From contig JAJVII010000020.1 of the NCBI GenBank assembly GCA_022072085.1, positions 1 to 64,000 of the forward strand: 64,000 nt of DNA, read 5' to 3'. Shown here piece by piece: positions 34,676 to 43,347 of this stretch; position 1 is the first letter of the stretch, and every line of letters starts with the position of its first letter. The notes beneath the pieces were generated by a model, which did no database searches, had not been told where the DNA came from, and worked only from the letters and a program-made list of their open reading frames with translations. This DNA comes from Phycisphaerae bacterium (GTDB taxonomy: Bacteria; Planctomycetota; Phycisphaerae; JAJVII01). Position numbers and translations under genes: made by a program.

Positions 34676-37600
34676 TTGGTCCAGACCCCCGTAACGCCCG
34701 GCCGACGCGGCCGGGCCTGGTTCCTGGTCGCGGCGGCGGCGATGTTGATCTCGGCTGATGCGGCCGTCGCCCAGCCCGCGGATGCGCCGGCTCCGGCCAA
34801 GCCGTCCCGCGATCCGTACAAGGATCTCTACCGGGGCTACAAGCCCGACTTCATCGACATGATCGCCGGCAGGAGCCGCGAATACTCCGGCATCTTCCGC
34901 GGCTGGCAGCGCGACGAGAAGGAGATGAAGCTCTCGACCGAGCCGAATTTCTACACGCTCAACTACATCCAGGAAGACACCCGCGCCGCGGCGCTGGTCG
35001 AGGCGGGTCTGGCCCGCGAGTCGGCCGGGCAATATCGCGAGGCCCTGAAGATCTACCAGCAGATCATCGAGAAGTATCCCAGCGAGATGTATCGCGTCTC
35101 GGACTACGGCGTCTTCGTGCCGGTCGCCCAGTACTGCCAGCGGCGGATTCTGAGCTTTCCGCCCAAGGAACTGGCCTACTACCGGACGATGTATGACGCC
35201 CCGGCAGCCGAAGCGTTCCTCCAGGCCCGGCGGCAGTATTCGCTGCTGGGGCTCTCGGACGTGGCCGGCCAGATGCTGGCGACCAGCTTCGGCGGGCGGG
35301 CGCTGATCGCTTTGGGCGACGCGGCGCTGGACAGCGGACACTACCTGGCGGCGCTGGAATACTTCACGACCGTGCGCGACTACTTCGCGGGGGACAGGGA
35401 ACTCCGCACGGCTGAGCTGGCGCTGAAGATCGCGTACTGCCGCAAGATGCTTGGCGAGTCGCCCGAGACAGGCATGCCCGCGGCGGCGTCGCCGGGCGAC
35501 CTGGACGCGGCCCAACTGGCCAAGTTCCGCGAGGTCGTCAATAGCGCCCGATACGTGCCGCCGCCGTTCCACGAGCAACTGGCCAACGCACCGGGCAACA
35601 TCAGCGCCGACGACTACACGCTGATGCCCCCGCCCGCGGACCCCCAGGGGCTTACGCCGGCGACATGGAAGTTCCCGCTGCCCGGGTCGCGGCGCGATTT
35701 CTGTGTCTACAGCCAGCCGGTCGTCACGCCCAACAGCGTGATCTACCGCCACAAGAACATCGTCTACTGCCGCTCGATCCTCAACGGCGAGCTGCGCTGG
35801 ACCAACGATCTGGGCGGACGGGCGGTCTGGCAGAACTGGAACGAACGCCAGTATCCGCTGGAGGACGTGCTGGTACAGGACGGCCGCGTCTTCACCGTCG
35901 TCAGCAAGGCCGGTCCGAGCCTGGTCGCGCTGGACGAGGTGACCGGCCAACTGAAGTGGGCCTACGGTCCGATGGTCGCCAGCAACGAGGAAGAGGCGAA
36001 CATGCGCTTCGAGGCGGCGCCGGCTGGCGGCCCGCGGACCATCTTCGCCGGCTATGTGCTGGACAACATCCAGGGCGAGACGCACACCGACAGCGAATAT
36101 GGCGTGATCGCCTTCGACAGCGCGACCGGGCGCATCCACTGGCGGACGCCGATCTGCCGGCTGGCCCCGGGCAAATTCGCCGGGGGGTTCGCCGAGCACC
36201 GCCGCAACCGCATCCGCAGCTTCACCAGCCCGCCGCTCTATCACCAGGGGACGATCTACTACTGCACCAACGCCGGGGCGATTGCCGCGATGGACGCGCT
36301 GTCGGGGCAGGTGAAGTGGCTGATGCGTTACCCCTATTGGCCCGGCGTGCACGACGCGACGCGCGAGTTCGGCGAACTGCGGGGCATCCATGGCGGCGTG
36401 GAGACGGTCCGCCCGCATCGGCCTATGTTCTGGCTGGACCAGTCGCCGCTGCTCGTCGGCGAGCGGCTCTACCTGACCCCGGTGGACACGACGCTGATGC
36501 TCTGCCTGGACCGCCGCACGGGCAAGGTGGGCTGGAGCCGGCCGAAGATGGGCGAGGGCTTCACCTGGTTCCTCGGTCCGCTGGACAGCGGCGAGCTGGT
36601 CGTGGTGACCAACGGTCGGAACCGCTTCATCTTCGGCGGCGGCAACGGCGGCCCGCCGGTGGTGCTGCTGGACCCCAAGACCGGCGAAACACTCTGGAAG
36701 GCGCCCAACCTGGTTAAGGAAGACGACCAGCCGGTGATGAAGCTTTACTTCTTCGGGTCGCGGGCCGCCTGGTTCAGCATGAACGACCGCTGGTTCGAGA
36801 ACGCTGCTCGGCCGTTCCTCACGCGCGACGGCAAGCTCTACATTTCCAACTGGACCGACGCGAGCATCTGGTGGCGGCCCGGCTGCTACGTCTTCCACCT
36901 GACCGGGCTGGACCTCAAGACGCACAAGATCGACTTCATGCGCCGCTATTACACCGGCACGCTGCTGGCCCACGCCGAATGGTCCATCAACAGCGAGGGG
37001 CCCGAGGAACTCAAGAGCTACGAAGAGGTGCCCAACAAGGACGACGACATCAAGAACCGCATCAACATCCTCAAGGCCGTCGTCGCCGACCACGTGCCGG
37101 AGAACGAGCACGGGCCGTTCATGCCGTTCAGCCGCGTCACGTTCCAGCGCTACGGCGTGCCGTTCGAGCTGCGCATGGACGCTCGCTCGGTCCAGATGGT
37201 CTACGACCGCGCAGCCGTGGACAAGGCCATCGCCGGCCGACCCGACCCGCAGGCAGACTTCGCCCGCGCCGAACTGGCCGTCACAGACAGCCGACTGGAC
37301 GACGCCGCCAGGCTGCTGAACAAGTGCCTGGCCACCATCAGCAGCGAGGACCTCGATTTCCGCGCCGCGATCAACCAGCAGCTCTACCGCGTTCACGAAC
37401 TGCTGGCCCGCCGCGCGATCCGCGCCGGCCGACCCGCCGACGAACTGGCCAACTGCCTGGGCATGAGCCGCACCGCCAGCACGCTGGCTGAGGAGATACA
37501 GACGCTGTTCGCCGTCGCCGACGCCTGCCGGCGGCGGGGCGATCTGGCGGCGTCGGCCCAGGCTCTGCGGACCATCGTGGCGACCTACGGGCAGCACGAG

Positions 37601-39427
37601 TTCCCCGTTTCGCCGGTGGCCGTCGCCGACGCAGCCGAGGTGACCGCCGCCGCCCGGGCGGTCATCGACCAATACCAGAAGTTCCTCCTGAACCCCTATT
37701 TCGAGCCGGAGGTGACTCGCGGCCTCCAGCTCAATGCCCGCAGCCTGCCGCTCTACTTCAGCACGGTCAGCCCGCTGCCCCGGACGCTGACGGTGCGGGC
37801 GAGCGAGTTGGCGTCGCTTCAGTTGATGCGGATGGTCAGCCAGGACGCGAGCTTCGCCGCGACGCTCGACCAGGCGGCTGCGAAGGACCTGGCCGCCGCG
37901 ACCGATCCGCAGGAGCGGTTGCAGATCATCGGGCAGTTCCCCGCGACCCCCGCGTCGCAGAAGGCCTTGGACACGCTGTTCGCGCGGGCCGGCGGGATGA
38001 AGGGCTCCGACGCCCGGCAGGAGATGTGGAAGCTGGCCGACGCTGCCCGCGTCGCCGGGCTGAGGGTGCCCGACGGGTTCGTCCCGAAGGTGGCCGCCCC
38101 GGCACAGTCCGGCGACGGCGAGACGGTGGCGCTGCCCCAGAAGTCGCGCGAGCACGACTTCGCCGACGAGGAAGGGGCCGCCCGGCTGGTGCTCGAACGC
38201 CGCGGCGAGCGGAACGTGCAGCCGCAGTTGATGTTCATCGGCTCGCGCATCCGCCGGCGGCTGGACAACAAGTTCGACGTCACGGCCATGGACCTGGCCA
38301 CCGGCAAGATCGCGTGGGACACCGGCGAGTTCCGCCTCAAGGGCACGGGCGCCGAACCGGGGTTCTTCGAGGCGTTCGTTCACGCCGGACCGGCCGGGGC
38401 GATGGTCATCGTGCATGGGCTCTATGACGTGTTCGCGCTCGACCTGGGCAGCGGCAAGGAGATCTGGAGCTACCGCGTGCCGTTCGACTTCGAGATCCGC
38501 CACGCCCTGCTGACCGGCGACCTGCTGGTGCTCTGGGGCAAGACCGAGACGCTGGCGCTGTTCGTTGACACCGACAGCAAGGCCGGCGAGGTCGCCTGGC
38601 AGCGGAACGAGCAGGGCGACCTCTACGTCGACCCCTGGGCCGACGGCGACCGCCTGGTCGCGGTCCGCAAGCTGCCCTACAGCGTCACCGTCCGCTACCG
38701 CGCGACGGGCCAGTTGATCGGCCGACTGGGCCTGCCCGACCTTTCGCAGCACGCCGCCCACCCGCTGATCGAGGATGGCCCCGAGGGCCTCCCGGCGGCC
38801 CACGAGGACGGGCGGCTGGTCGTCTCGGACGGATGGTATTACATCATGATCGACACGACCCGCCTGAAGGTGCTCTGGAAGCGGCTGATCGACAACAACG
38901 ACCTGACCCGCGAGCCTGCGATGCGCTTCTCGCTGGGCGGGGGATACTTCTCGGTGCTGAAAGAAGACTACGACCAGAAGATGATCTACATGCTGTCGGC
39001 CGACACCGGCCAGGTGCTGTGGAAGACCGATCCGAAGGACGCCCGCTCGCCCCAGCCGATGCACCACGTCCTGATCGTCGGCGGCGCCTGCTACGGGATT
39101 CAGCCTCACGCGGGGCAGGGGTTCTACCTCGTCGGGCGCGACTGCAAGACGGGCAAGCTGCTGTTCTCGACCGAGACCTCCGGCTACGACGGCCGCCCGC
39201 AGGTGGAACTGGTCAGCCGACTCTACGGCGGATTCGCCGTCGTGCGGGTCGTGGACCGGCAGCGCGTGGAGGTGAAGGTGTTCGACACGTCGGCAGCCGG
39301 GCGCGGCAAGGACGTCTGCACGGTCGGCGCCAAGGGCGTGCCTCCGTTCGGCGTGCACGGGCGGGTGTCGGCCACCGTCCAGAGCGGACGGGCCGTGCTG
39401 CTGAGCAAAGACAAGCTCCAGATGTGA
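34676..39427 (+). CDS. Giant exported TPR and PQQ-like propeller protein
   Basis: A 1583-residue protein with a signal peptide (FLVAAAAMLISADAAVAQ). A TPR-like region lies at about residues 85-260 (AGQYREALKIYQQIIEKYP). A first set of PQQ-type propeller blades spans about 320-780. A helical segment with more repeats covers about 860-1150, and a second set of blades about 1180-1583 (for example MDLATGKIAWDTGEF). The TTG at 34676 is preferred because a perfect AAGGAGG lies seven bases before it; the upstream ATG at 34658 would place that site inside the gene. It is probably an envelope scaffold or binding protein. A terminator follows. Confidence 0.85.
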   Translation: MVQTPVTPGRRGRAWFLVAAAAMLISADAAVAQPADAPAPAKPSRDPYKDLYRGYKPDFIDMIAGRSREYSGIFRGWQRDEKEMKLSTEPNFYTLNYIQEDTRAAALVEAGLARESAGQYREALKIYQQIIEKYPSEMYRVSDYGVFVPVAQYCQRRILSFPPKELAYYRTMYDAPAAEAFLQARRQYSLLGLSDVAGQMLATSFGGRALIALGDAALDSGHYLAALEYFTTVRDYFAGDRELRTAELALKIAYCRKMLGESPETGMPAAASPGDLDAAQLAKFREVVNSARYVPPPFHEQLANAPGNISADDYTLMPPPADPQGLTPATWKFPLPGSRRDFCVYSQPVVTPNSVIYRHKNIVYCRSILNGELRWTNDLGGRAVWQNWNERQYPLEDVLVQDGRVFTVVSKAGPSLVALDEVTGQLKWAYGPMVASNEEEANMRFEAAPAGGPRTIFAGYVLDNIQGETHTDSEYGVIAFDSATGRIHWRTPICRLAPGKFAGGFAEHRRNRIRSFTSPPLYHQGTIYYCTNAGAIAAMDALSGQVKWLMRYPYWPGVHDATREFGELRGIHGGVETVRPHRPMFWLDQSPLLVGERLYLTPVDTTLMLCLDRRTGKVGWSRPKMGEGFTWFLGPLDSGELVVVTNGRNRFIFGGGNGGPPVVLLDPKTGETLWKAPNLVKEDDQPVMKLYFFGSRAAWFSMNDRWFENAARPFLTRDGKLYISNWTDASIWWRPGCYVFHLTGLDLKTHKIDFMRRYYTGTLLAHAEWSINSEGPEELKSYEEVPNKDDDIKNRINILKAVVADHVPENEHGPFMPFSRVTFQRYGVPFELRMDARSVQMVYDRAAVDKAIAGRPDPQADFARAELAVTDSRLDDAARLLNKCLATISSEDLDFRAAINQQLYRVHELLARRAIRAGRPADELANCLGMSRTASTLAEEIQTLFAVADACRRRGDLAASAQALRTIVATYGQHEFPVSPVAVADAAEVTAAARAVIDQYQKFLLNPYFEPEVTRGLQLNARSLPLYFSTVSPLPRTLTVRASELASLQLMRMVSQDASFAATLDQAAAKDLAAATDPQERLQIIGQFPATPASQKALDTLFARAGGMKGSDARQEMWKLADAARVAGLRVPDGFVPKVAAPAQSGDGETVALPQKSREHDFADEEGAARLVLERRGERNVQPQLMFIGSRIRRRLDNKFDVTAMDLATGKIAWDTGEFRLKGTGAEPGFFEAFVHAGPAGAMVIVHGLYDVFALDLGSGKEIWSYRVPFDFEIRHALLTGDLLVLWGKTETLALFVDTDSKAGEVAWQRNEQGDLYVDPWADGDRLVAVRKLPYSVTVRYRATGQLIGRLGLPDLSQHAAHPLIEDGPEGLPAAHEDGRLVVSDGWYYIMIDTTRLKVLWKRLIDNNDLTREPAMRFSLGGGYFSVLKEDYDQKMIYMLSADTGQVLWKTDPKDARSPQPMHHVLIVGGACYGIQPHAGQGFYLVGRDCKTGKLLFSTETSGYDGRPQVELVSRLYGGFAVVRVVDRQRVEVKVFDTSAAGRGKDVCTVGAKGVPPFGVHGRVSATVQSGRAVLLSKDKLQM

Positions 39428-39439
39428 CCGGGAAAGCGA

Positions 39440-39471
39440 AAACCTGCGCGGGCTGCGGCCCGTGCAGGTTT
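39440..39471 (+). terminator. Terminator of giant propeller gene
   Basis: AAACCTGCGCGGGC (39440-39453) pairs with GCCCGTGCAGGTTT (39458-39471) with one G-T pair over a 4-base loop. Its A and T ends make it usable in both directions between the two convergent genes. Confidence 0.8.
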
Positions 39472-39505
39472 CTCATGTACCGGTGGCGGCGACGGCCCCC
39501 GGCGG

Positions 39506-40336
39506 TCAGTTGTTCTGCGTCCTGTACTGGTCGTTCTGGCGGATGATCATCCCGGTGTTGACGTCCAGCATGATGTCTTCGCTGCCGCCGTCCAGTCCCA
39601 TCAGGGCCTGATCGATGTCACCGCCGCGGGCGTTGCCCCTGAACGTGACGTAGTCGATCAGCATCGGCTGGGTCGTGACCGTCGGCCCGGTGATGCTCGA
39701 GTTGACGCCCTGGAACGCGTAGGTGATGTCCGTCGCCTTGCCGAACGACCCGGCGGTCGAGCTGTGCCACGCAGTGTGGCCGCCGGCCCCGCTGTAGAAA
39801 ATGCACTGGCCCAGGATCACTTTGCCCGTCGGCGCGAATAGCACGACGGGGTAGACGAACCAGCCGTCGCAGTTGTTGTTTACGGCCAGCCATTCCGGGT
39901 TCGCTTTCCAGACCGGCGGCCAGGTATAGTAGTAGCCGAAGTTGCCGACGTCGCGCACGGACACGCGGTAGGCGCCTTCCAGTTGCGGCACCGCCTCGCC
40001 AGTCACCGAGGCCATCTCGTAAATCGGAACGTTCATGTAACTGTCGACCGTCAGCACCGTGTCGTTGTTGCGGGCGTAGCACATGACCATGTGGCCGTCG
40101 GCCTGGAATCGCAGGCCGGCCACCGTCGAGTTACGGATCGCGTAGTATCGCGTCCCCATCAGCGACGCCCGGATGAGGTTCTCCGCCTGGGCCCCCTGGC
40201 TGCTGTGCAGCAGGCCTGTCACCGCGGGGACCGTCAGCGTCAGCAGCACCGCGATGATGGCCGCCACGACCATGAGTTCCACCAGGGTAAATCCGCGCCG
40301 CCGGTCTGTTCGTCTGCCATTCATGACATGTATCAT
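39506..40336 (-). CDS. Type II secretion pseudopilin-like protein
   Basis: A 276-residue protein with a prepilin leader and cleavage motif RRRGFTLVELMVVAAIIAVL, in which Gly-Phe marks the peptidase site and Glu is at position 5. The rest is a long extracytoplasmic domain with many aromatic residues and no recognised fold. Planctomycetes carry many such single pseudopilins. The ATG at 40336 has GGAGGA eight bases upstream. It is 75 bases downstream of the heparinase-like gene on the same strand, but no assembly genes are nearby. Confidence 0.85.
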   Translation of the reverse strand: MIHVMNGRRTDRRRGFTLVELMVVAAIIAVLLTLTVPAVTGLLHSSQGAQAENLIRASLMGTRYYAIRNSTVAGLRFQADGHMVMCYARNNDTVLTVDSYMNVPIYEMASVTGEAVPQLEGAYRVSVRDVGNFGYYYTWPPVWKANPEWLAVNNNCDGWFVYPVVLFAPTGKVILGQCIFYSGAGGHTAWHSSTAGSFGKATDITYAFQGVNSSITGPTVTTQPMLIDYVTFRGNARGGDIDQALMGLDGGSEDIMLDVNTGMIIRQNDQYRTQNN

Positions 40337-40411
40337 CCGGGCCGTCCTCCGAAGGCATTCTAGTCGTCCGTCCGGTCAGCCGGTAGTATGTTTTCTCCCC
40401 GCCCGGCGGCG

Positions 40412-42784
40412 TCATCGCGGGCGATGCAACGCCGCCCGCGGGTTGCCGTCCCGCAGCCACAGGGCGATGGCCGGCCGGTCGGTCCCGGCCGCGGCGATCG
40501 TGCTGCCGGCGACGGCGATCCGCAACTCGTCGACGACTCCGCCGCGGGCGACCCGGGCGCCGAAACAGCTCTCGGCGGCCAGCGGCTGCACGTCGATCGG
40601 CTCGGGGCTCTGTTCGCGGTTGGGGATCAACAGCATCGCCGAGCGAGCCGCCGATAGCGGCGGAACCGTGGCCGCCCGCAGATGGTACTGAGTCGGCAGG
40701 TCGGTGAAGCCGGGGTCGTCATTAGGCGGGTCGAAGCCCTCGCTGGCATACAGCCGCATGTCCAGCGGGCAGAGAAATCGGACGTCCAGCGTTGCCCGTC
40801 CGTGCCGGACCTGCGCGGCCCGAACGGCGTGGTCAACGGCCATCGGCTCCAGGGCGTGCAGGTGGAACTCATAAGTCGTCGGCACGGGCGCCGCCAGGTC
40901 GTCGACGACCAGGAAGTAGCGGTAGTCCACGAACAGCACGTGGCGGTGAAACAGGCTGACGCGCTGGCCGTAGCTGCCGCTCGCGTCGCCGCAGACTATC
41001 GCGTGGTCCGGCTTGCGGGCAAAGGCGGCGATGCGTCCGCCGGCGTTGTCGCAGCGGACCCACTGGCCGACGCCGCTGACGGTCACACCGTTGTGGGCCT
41101 TGGTCTGTCGGACCCAGTTGTGGTGGTGCGGGTTGGAGTAGCCGGTGTAATAGCCCGTGCGGATCAGCAGCGGCTCGCCGAACGCCCAGAGCATCAGGCA
41201 GTTCTGGTCGCCGTGGCTGTGGCTGATCGGCCCGTAGGGCGAACTCTTGAACGCCAGGGCGATGTCGTTCGCGGCGTCAGTCGGATCGCTGCGCATCGCG
41301 ACGTAGCCGACATCGTGAAAGACCTCGGCCCTGGGCAGCTTCTTCCGTCGCGATCCGCCGGCTGCGTCCGGCAGTGTCAGCAGCGGCGACAGGTCCAGGG
41401 GGGTGAAGGCGAGGTTCGCGTTGCCCGTCGAGACGCCGTGGCCGCCGGGCCGGTTGCGGCCGCGCTCGATGCAGCGGACGGAGTAATCGACCACGGCCGG
41501 GTCTCCCTGGACCAGGCCCAGGTGTCCGGCGATGACGGCCGCGTTGCCCAGCGGCACGCCGCCGCCCGGGCCGCGGGTATCTCCTCCGTCGCCGAAGGGC
41601 GTCTGCGGGGAATACTCCGGGCAGGCCATCGCCCACCACCGCGCGTGATTGCGATAGAAGGGCTTGCGGTAAAGATCCAGCCCCAGTGCGGTCTTCACGC
41701 TGTAGACGAATTGCAGGTTCCATCGCATGTAGGCCGAGCAGTAGCTGAAACCCTCGCCCCAGCCGCCTTCGTGCAGGCCCCAGGCCGGATACATCGCCAC
41801 CATCAGCTCCAGCACGTAGCCCAGCCACTGGGCGGCTCGTTGGTCATGGCCCATCAGCGAGATGCCCGCCTGCCCCAGGAAGCCCAGCATTCGTCCGCTG
41901 TGGCTGTCGAACCGGTCGATGCCATAGTTGCGGTTCTCCAGCAGCCAGCGATAGGTGTTCTCCGACCGGCGACCGAGGTGTCTGACGATGCGGGCCAGCC
42001 GCTCGCCTTCGATCGCGTCGGCGACCCAGTCGAACGCGAGGATTGCTCCGTCCATGACGGCCATGTGCGGCTCGTCGTTGTGCGAGATGCTCGTCGAGCC
42101 GTCGGGGTCCCACGCGGCCAGTGAATCCAGTCGCGCCGCGACGGCATCGGCGTACTGCCGCCGGCCGCTGACCAGGTATGCGAACGCCAGCCGCGCCGAA
42201 ACGGTGCAGAAGCTCCGCGTGTCCTGCATCGCCTTGCGCCAGGGGACATGGACGACGTTGTAATCGTGGCTGCGCTCGTCGGGGAGGAAGGGCGGCTCGG
42301 CTAGTTCAGGGTCGAGCTTCAGCAGCTCGTCGGCGTCTTGTAGCACCCCGGCCACCCGGTCGGCCTTCTCGCCCGCCCATTGCAGCCGCAGTGCGTCTGG
42401 TCCCCCCGGCGGCGTCATGGCCCGCGGGTTGGGTCCCAGCCGGGCGGCCAGTTCCGTCGCCGAGCCCAGCCGGGCGTCGGCCGCGTCCGGCAGGATCGTG
42501 AACGCGAAGACCTGGCTCCACTTTTCGCCCGCGCCCCAGCGCCAGAACCATCGTCCGACGGCCAGCGGCTGATCGAGCAGGTGCAGCGTGCGTCGCCCCG
42601 CGACCCGGACCTCGACGTCCACTGCGCAGTCGGCAAACGCGCGATGGCGGGCGACCTGGAGGCGATAGCGATCCACGCCATCCAACGGCTTCCAGATGAA
42701 GCCCGGCGGGTTGAGCCCGAGCTGCTCGTTGTGGCGGGGGCGGCGAACGTCTACCAGCGGATTGGCATGGCGCATCGAGCGCAT
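40412..42784 (-). CDS. Heparinase II/III-like polysaccharide lyase
   Basis: A 790-residue protein with the (alpha/alpha)-toroid plus beta-sandwich plan of heparinase II/III and alginate lyases. The N-terminal 100 residues look like a DUF4962-type domain. Helical segments with SISHNDEPHM and LHEGGWGEGFSYC form the toroid. The C-terminal part has ISHSHGDQNCLMLWAF, then YYTGYSNPHHHNW, with candidate Tyr and His catalytic residues. No signal peptide is seen. It would cleave a uronic-acid polysaccharide by beta-elimination; the exact substrate is unknown. The start has GGAGG upstream. Confidence 0.83.
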   Translation of the reverse strand: MRSMRHANPLVDVRRPRHNEQLGLNPPGFIWKPLDGVDRYRLQVARHRAFADCAVDVEVRVAGRRTLHLLDQPLAVGRWFWRWGAGEKWSQVFAFTILPDAADARLGSATELAARLGPNPRAMTPPGGPDALRLQWAGEKADRVAGVLQDADELLKLDPELAEPPFLPDERSHDYNVVHVPWRKAMQDTRSFCTVSARLAFAYLVSGRRQYADAVAARLDSLAAWDPDGSTSISHNDEPHMAVMDGAILAFDWVADAIEGERLARIVRHLGRRSENTYRWLLENRNYGIDRFDSHSGRMLGFLGQAGISLMGHDQRAAQWLGYVLELMVAMYPAWGLHEGGWGEGFSYCSAYMRWNLQFVYSVKTALGLDLYRKPFYRNHARWWAMACPEYSPQTPFGDGGDTRGPGGGVPLGNAAVIAGHLGLVQGDPAVVDYSVRCIERGRNRPGGHGVSTGNANLAFTPLDLSPLLTLPDAAGGSRRKKLPRAEVFHDVGYVAMRSDPTDAANDIALAFKSSPYGPISHSHGDQNCLMLWAFGEPLLIRTGYYTGYSNPHHHNWVRQTKAHNGVTVSGVGQWVRCDNAGGRIAAFARKPDHAIVCGDASGSYGQRVSLFHRHVLFVDYRYFLVVDDLAAPVPTTYEFHLHALEPMAVDHAVRAAQVRHGRATLDVRFLCPLDMRLYASEGFDPPNDDPGFTDLPTQYHLRAATVPPLSAARSAMLLIPNREQSPEPIDVQPLAAESCFGARVARGGVVDELRIAVAGSTIAAAGTDRPAIALWLRDGNPRAALHRPR

Positions 42785-42810
42785 GAGCTACCTCCGGCCG
42801 GCGTGGATTC

Positions 42811-43020
42811 TTAGAGAGGAAGCACCTCTTCGATCACGACATGCAGGCGGACCGCCCTGGGGCGATGCTCCTCGTCGAAGTGTTCGCGCACGGCCTGGAG
42901 CACCTTGACGCGCAGCTCGTCCATGGTGCCTGCCTGGACGAAGATCGATTGGCCGAGCGATCGGGCGGTGAATTGGCCTTCGCTCGACCCCTCGACCAGC
43001 AGCACGATTTCGTTCCTCAT
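42811..43020 (-). CDS. HicB-like small protein, no HicA partner
   Basis: A 69-residue protein of the short HicB-like family often mislabelled 2-oxoisovalerate dehydrogenase. It shows IVLLVEGSSEGQFTARSLGQ, then FVQAGTMDELRVKVLQAVREHFD. Such proteins are commonly encoded just before a HicA mRNA-interferase toxin. Here the next gene is the lyase, 26 bases on, and no HicA-like frame is present, so it is an orphan or has another role. The ATG at 43020 is chosen because the family starts there; AGGGA precedes it. Confidence 0.75.
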   Translation of the reverse strand: MRNEIVLLVEGSSEGQFTARSLGQSIFVQAGTMDELRVKVLQAVREHFDEEHRPRAVRLHVVIEEVLPL

Positions 43021-43155
43021 GGCTGTCCCTGCGGCCCCGCTGCGTTGCGCGGCATTATAAGCCGGGCAATGGGCGCCCGCCATGACTTTGCCGGGCGATT
43101 GTCTGCGGGCGGGGAGGATGCCGCCTGCCGGGGTGCCGGGCGGATTCAAACCCCC

Positions 43156-43182
43156 TTGTCAGGCCGGCGGCCATCGTATAAT
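43156..43182 (+). promoter_or_regulatory. tRNA promoter
   Basis: TTGTCA (43156-43161) and a perfect TATAAT (43177-43182) are 15 bases apart, or 16 if CTTGTC is used. They lie 15 bases before the tRNA, as expected for a strong housekeeping promoter. Confidence 0.7.
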
Positions 43183-43197
43183 CTATTCGGCTCACTT

Positions 43198-43271
43198 GGC
43201 GGCGTAGCTCAGTTGGTTAGAGCGAGGGATTCATAAGCCCTAGGTCACTGGTTCGAATCCAGTCGCCGCCA
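43198..43271 (+). tRNA. tRNA with CAT anticodon (Met, or Ile2)
   Basis: A 74-base cloverleaf can be drawn by hand. The acceptor stem is GGCGGCG/CGCCGCC and the D arm is GCTC/GAGC. The anticodon loop TTCATAA has anticodon CAT, the T arm is ACTGG-TTCGAAT-CCAGT and the discriminator is A. CCA is not encoded. It resembles elongator tRNA-Met most, but a lysidine-modified tRNA-Ile(CAT) cannot be excluded. It is not an initiator, since the acceptor end is fully paired. The last anticodon-stem pair, A-G, is a mismatch. Confidence 0.93.
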
Positions 43272-43347
43272 TTGAAGACGGGCAGTAAGCCCCCCCCCGG
43301 GACGATGCTCCCCCCGACATCCGGATCGCTCGCTGCTGACGCGGCGG

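Noticed and set aside
34601-39358. A 1585-codon open frame on the strand opposite the giant propeller gene
   Set aside because: Its translation is low-complexity (rich in Arg, Gly, Val and Leu) with no signal peptide or domain. It mirrors a high-GC gene whose codon bias removes stops from the opposite strand. The sense frame has real domains and a ribosome site.
43198-43271. An initiator tRNA-fMet
   Set aside because: The first acceptor pair G-C is intact, whereas initiators have a mismatch there; elongator Met or Ile2 fits better.
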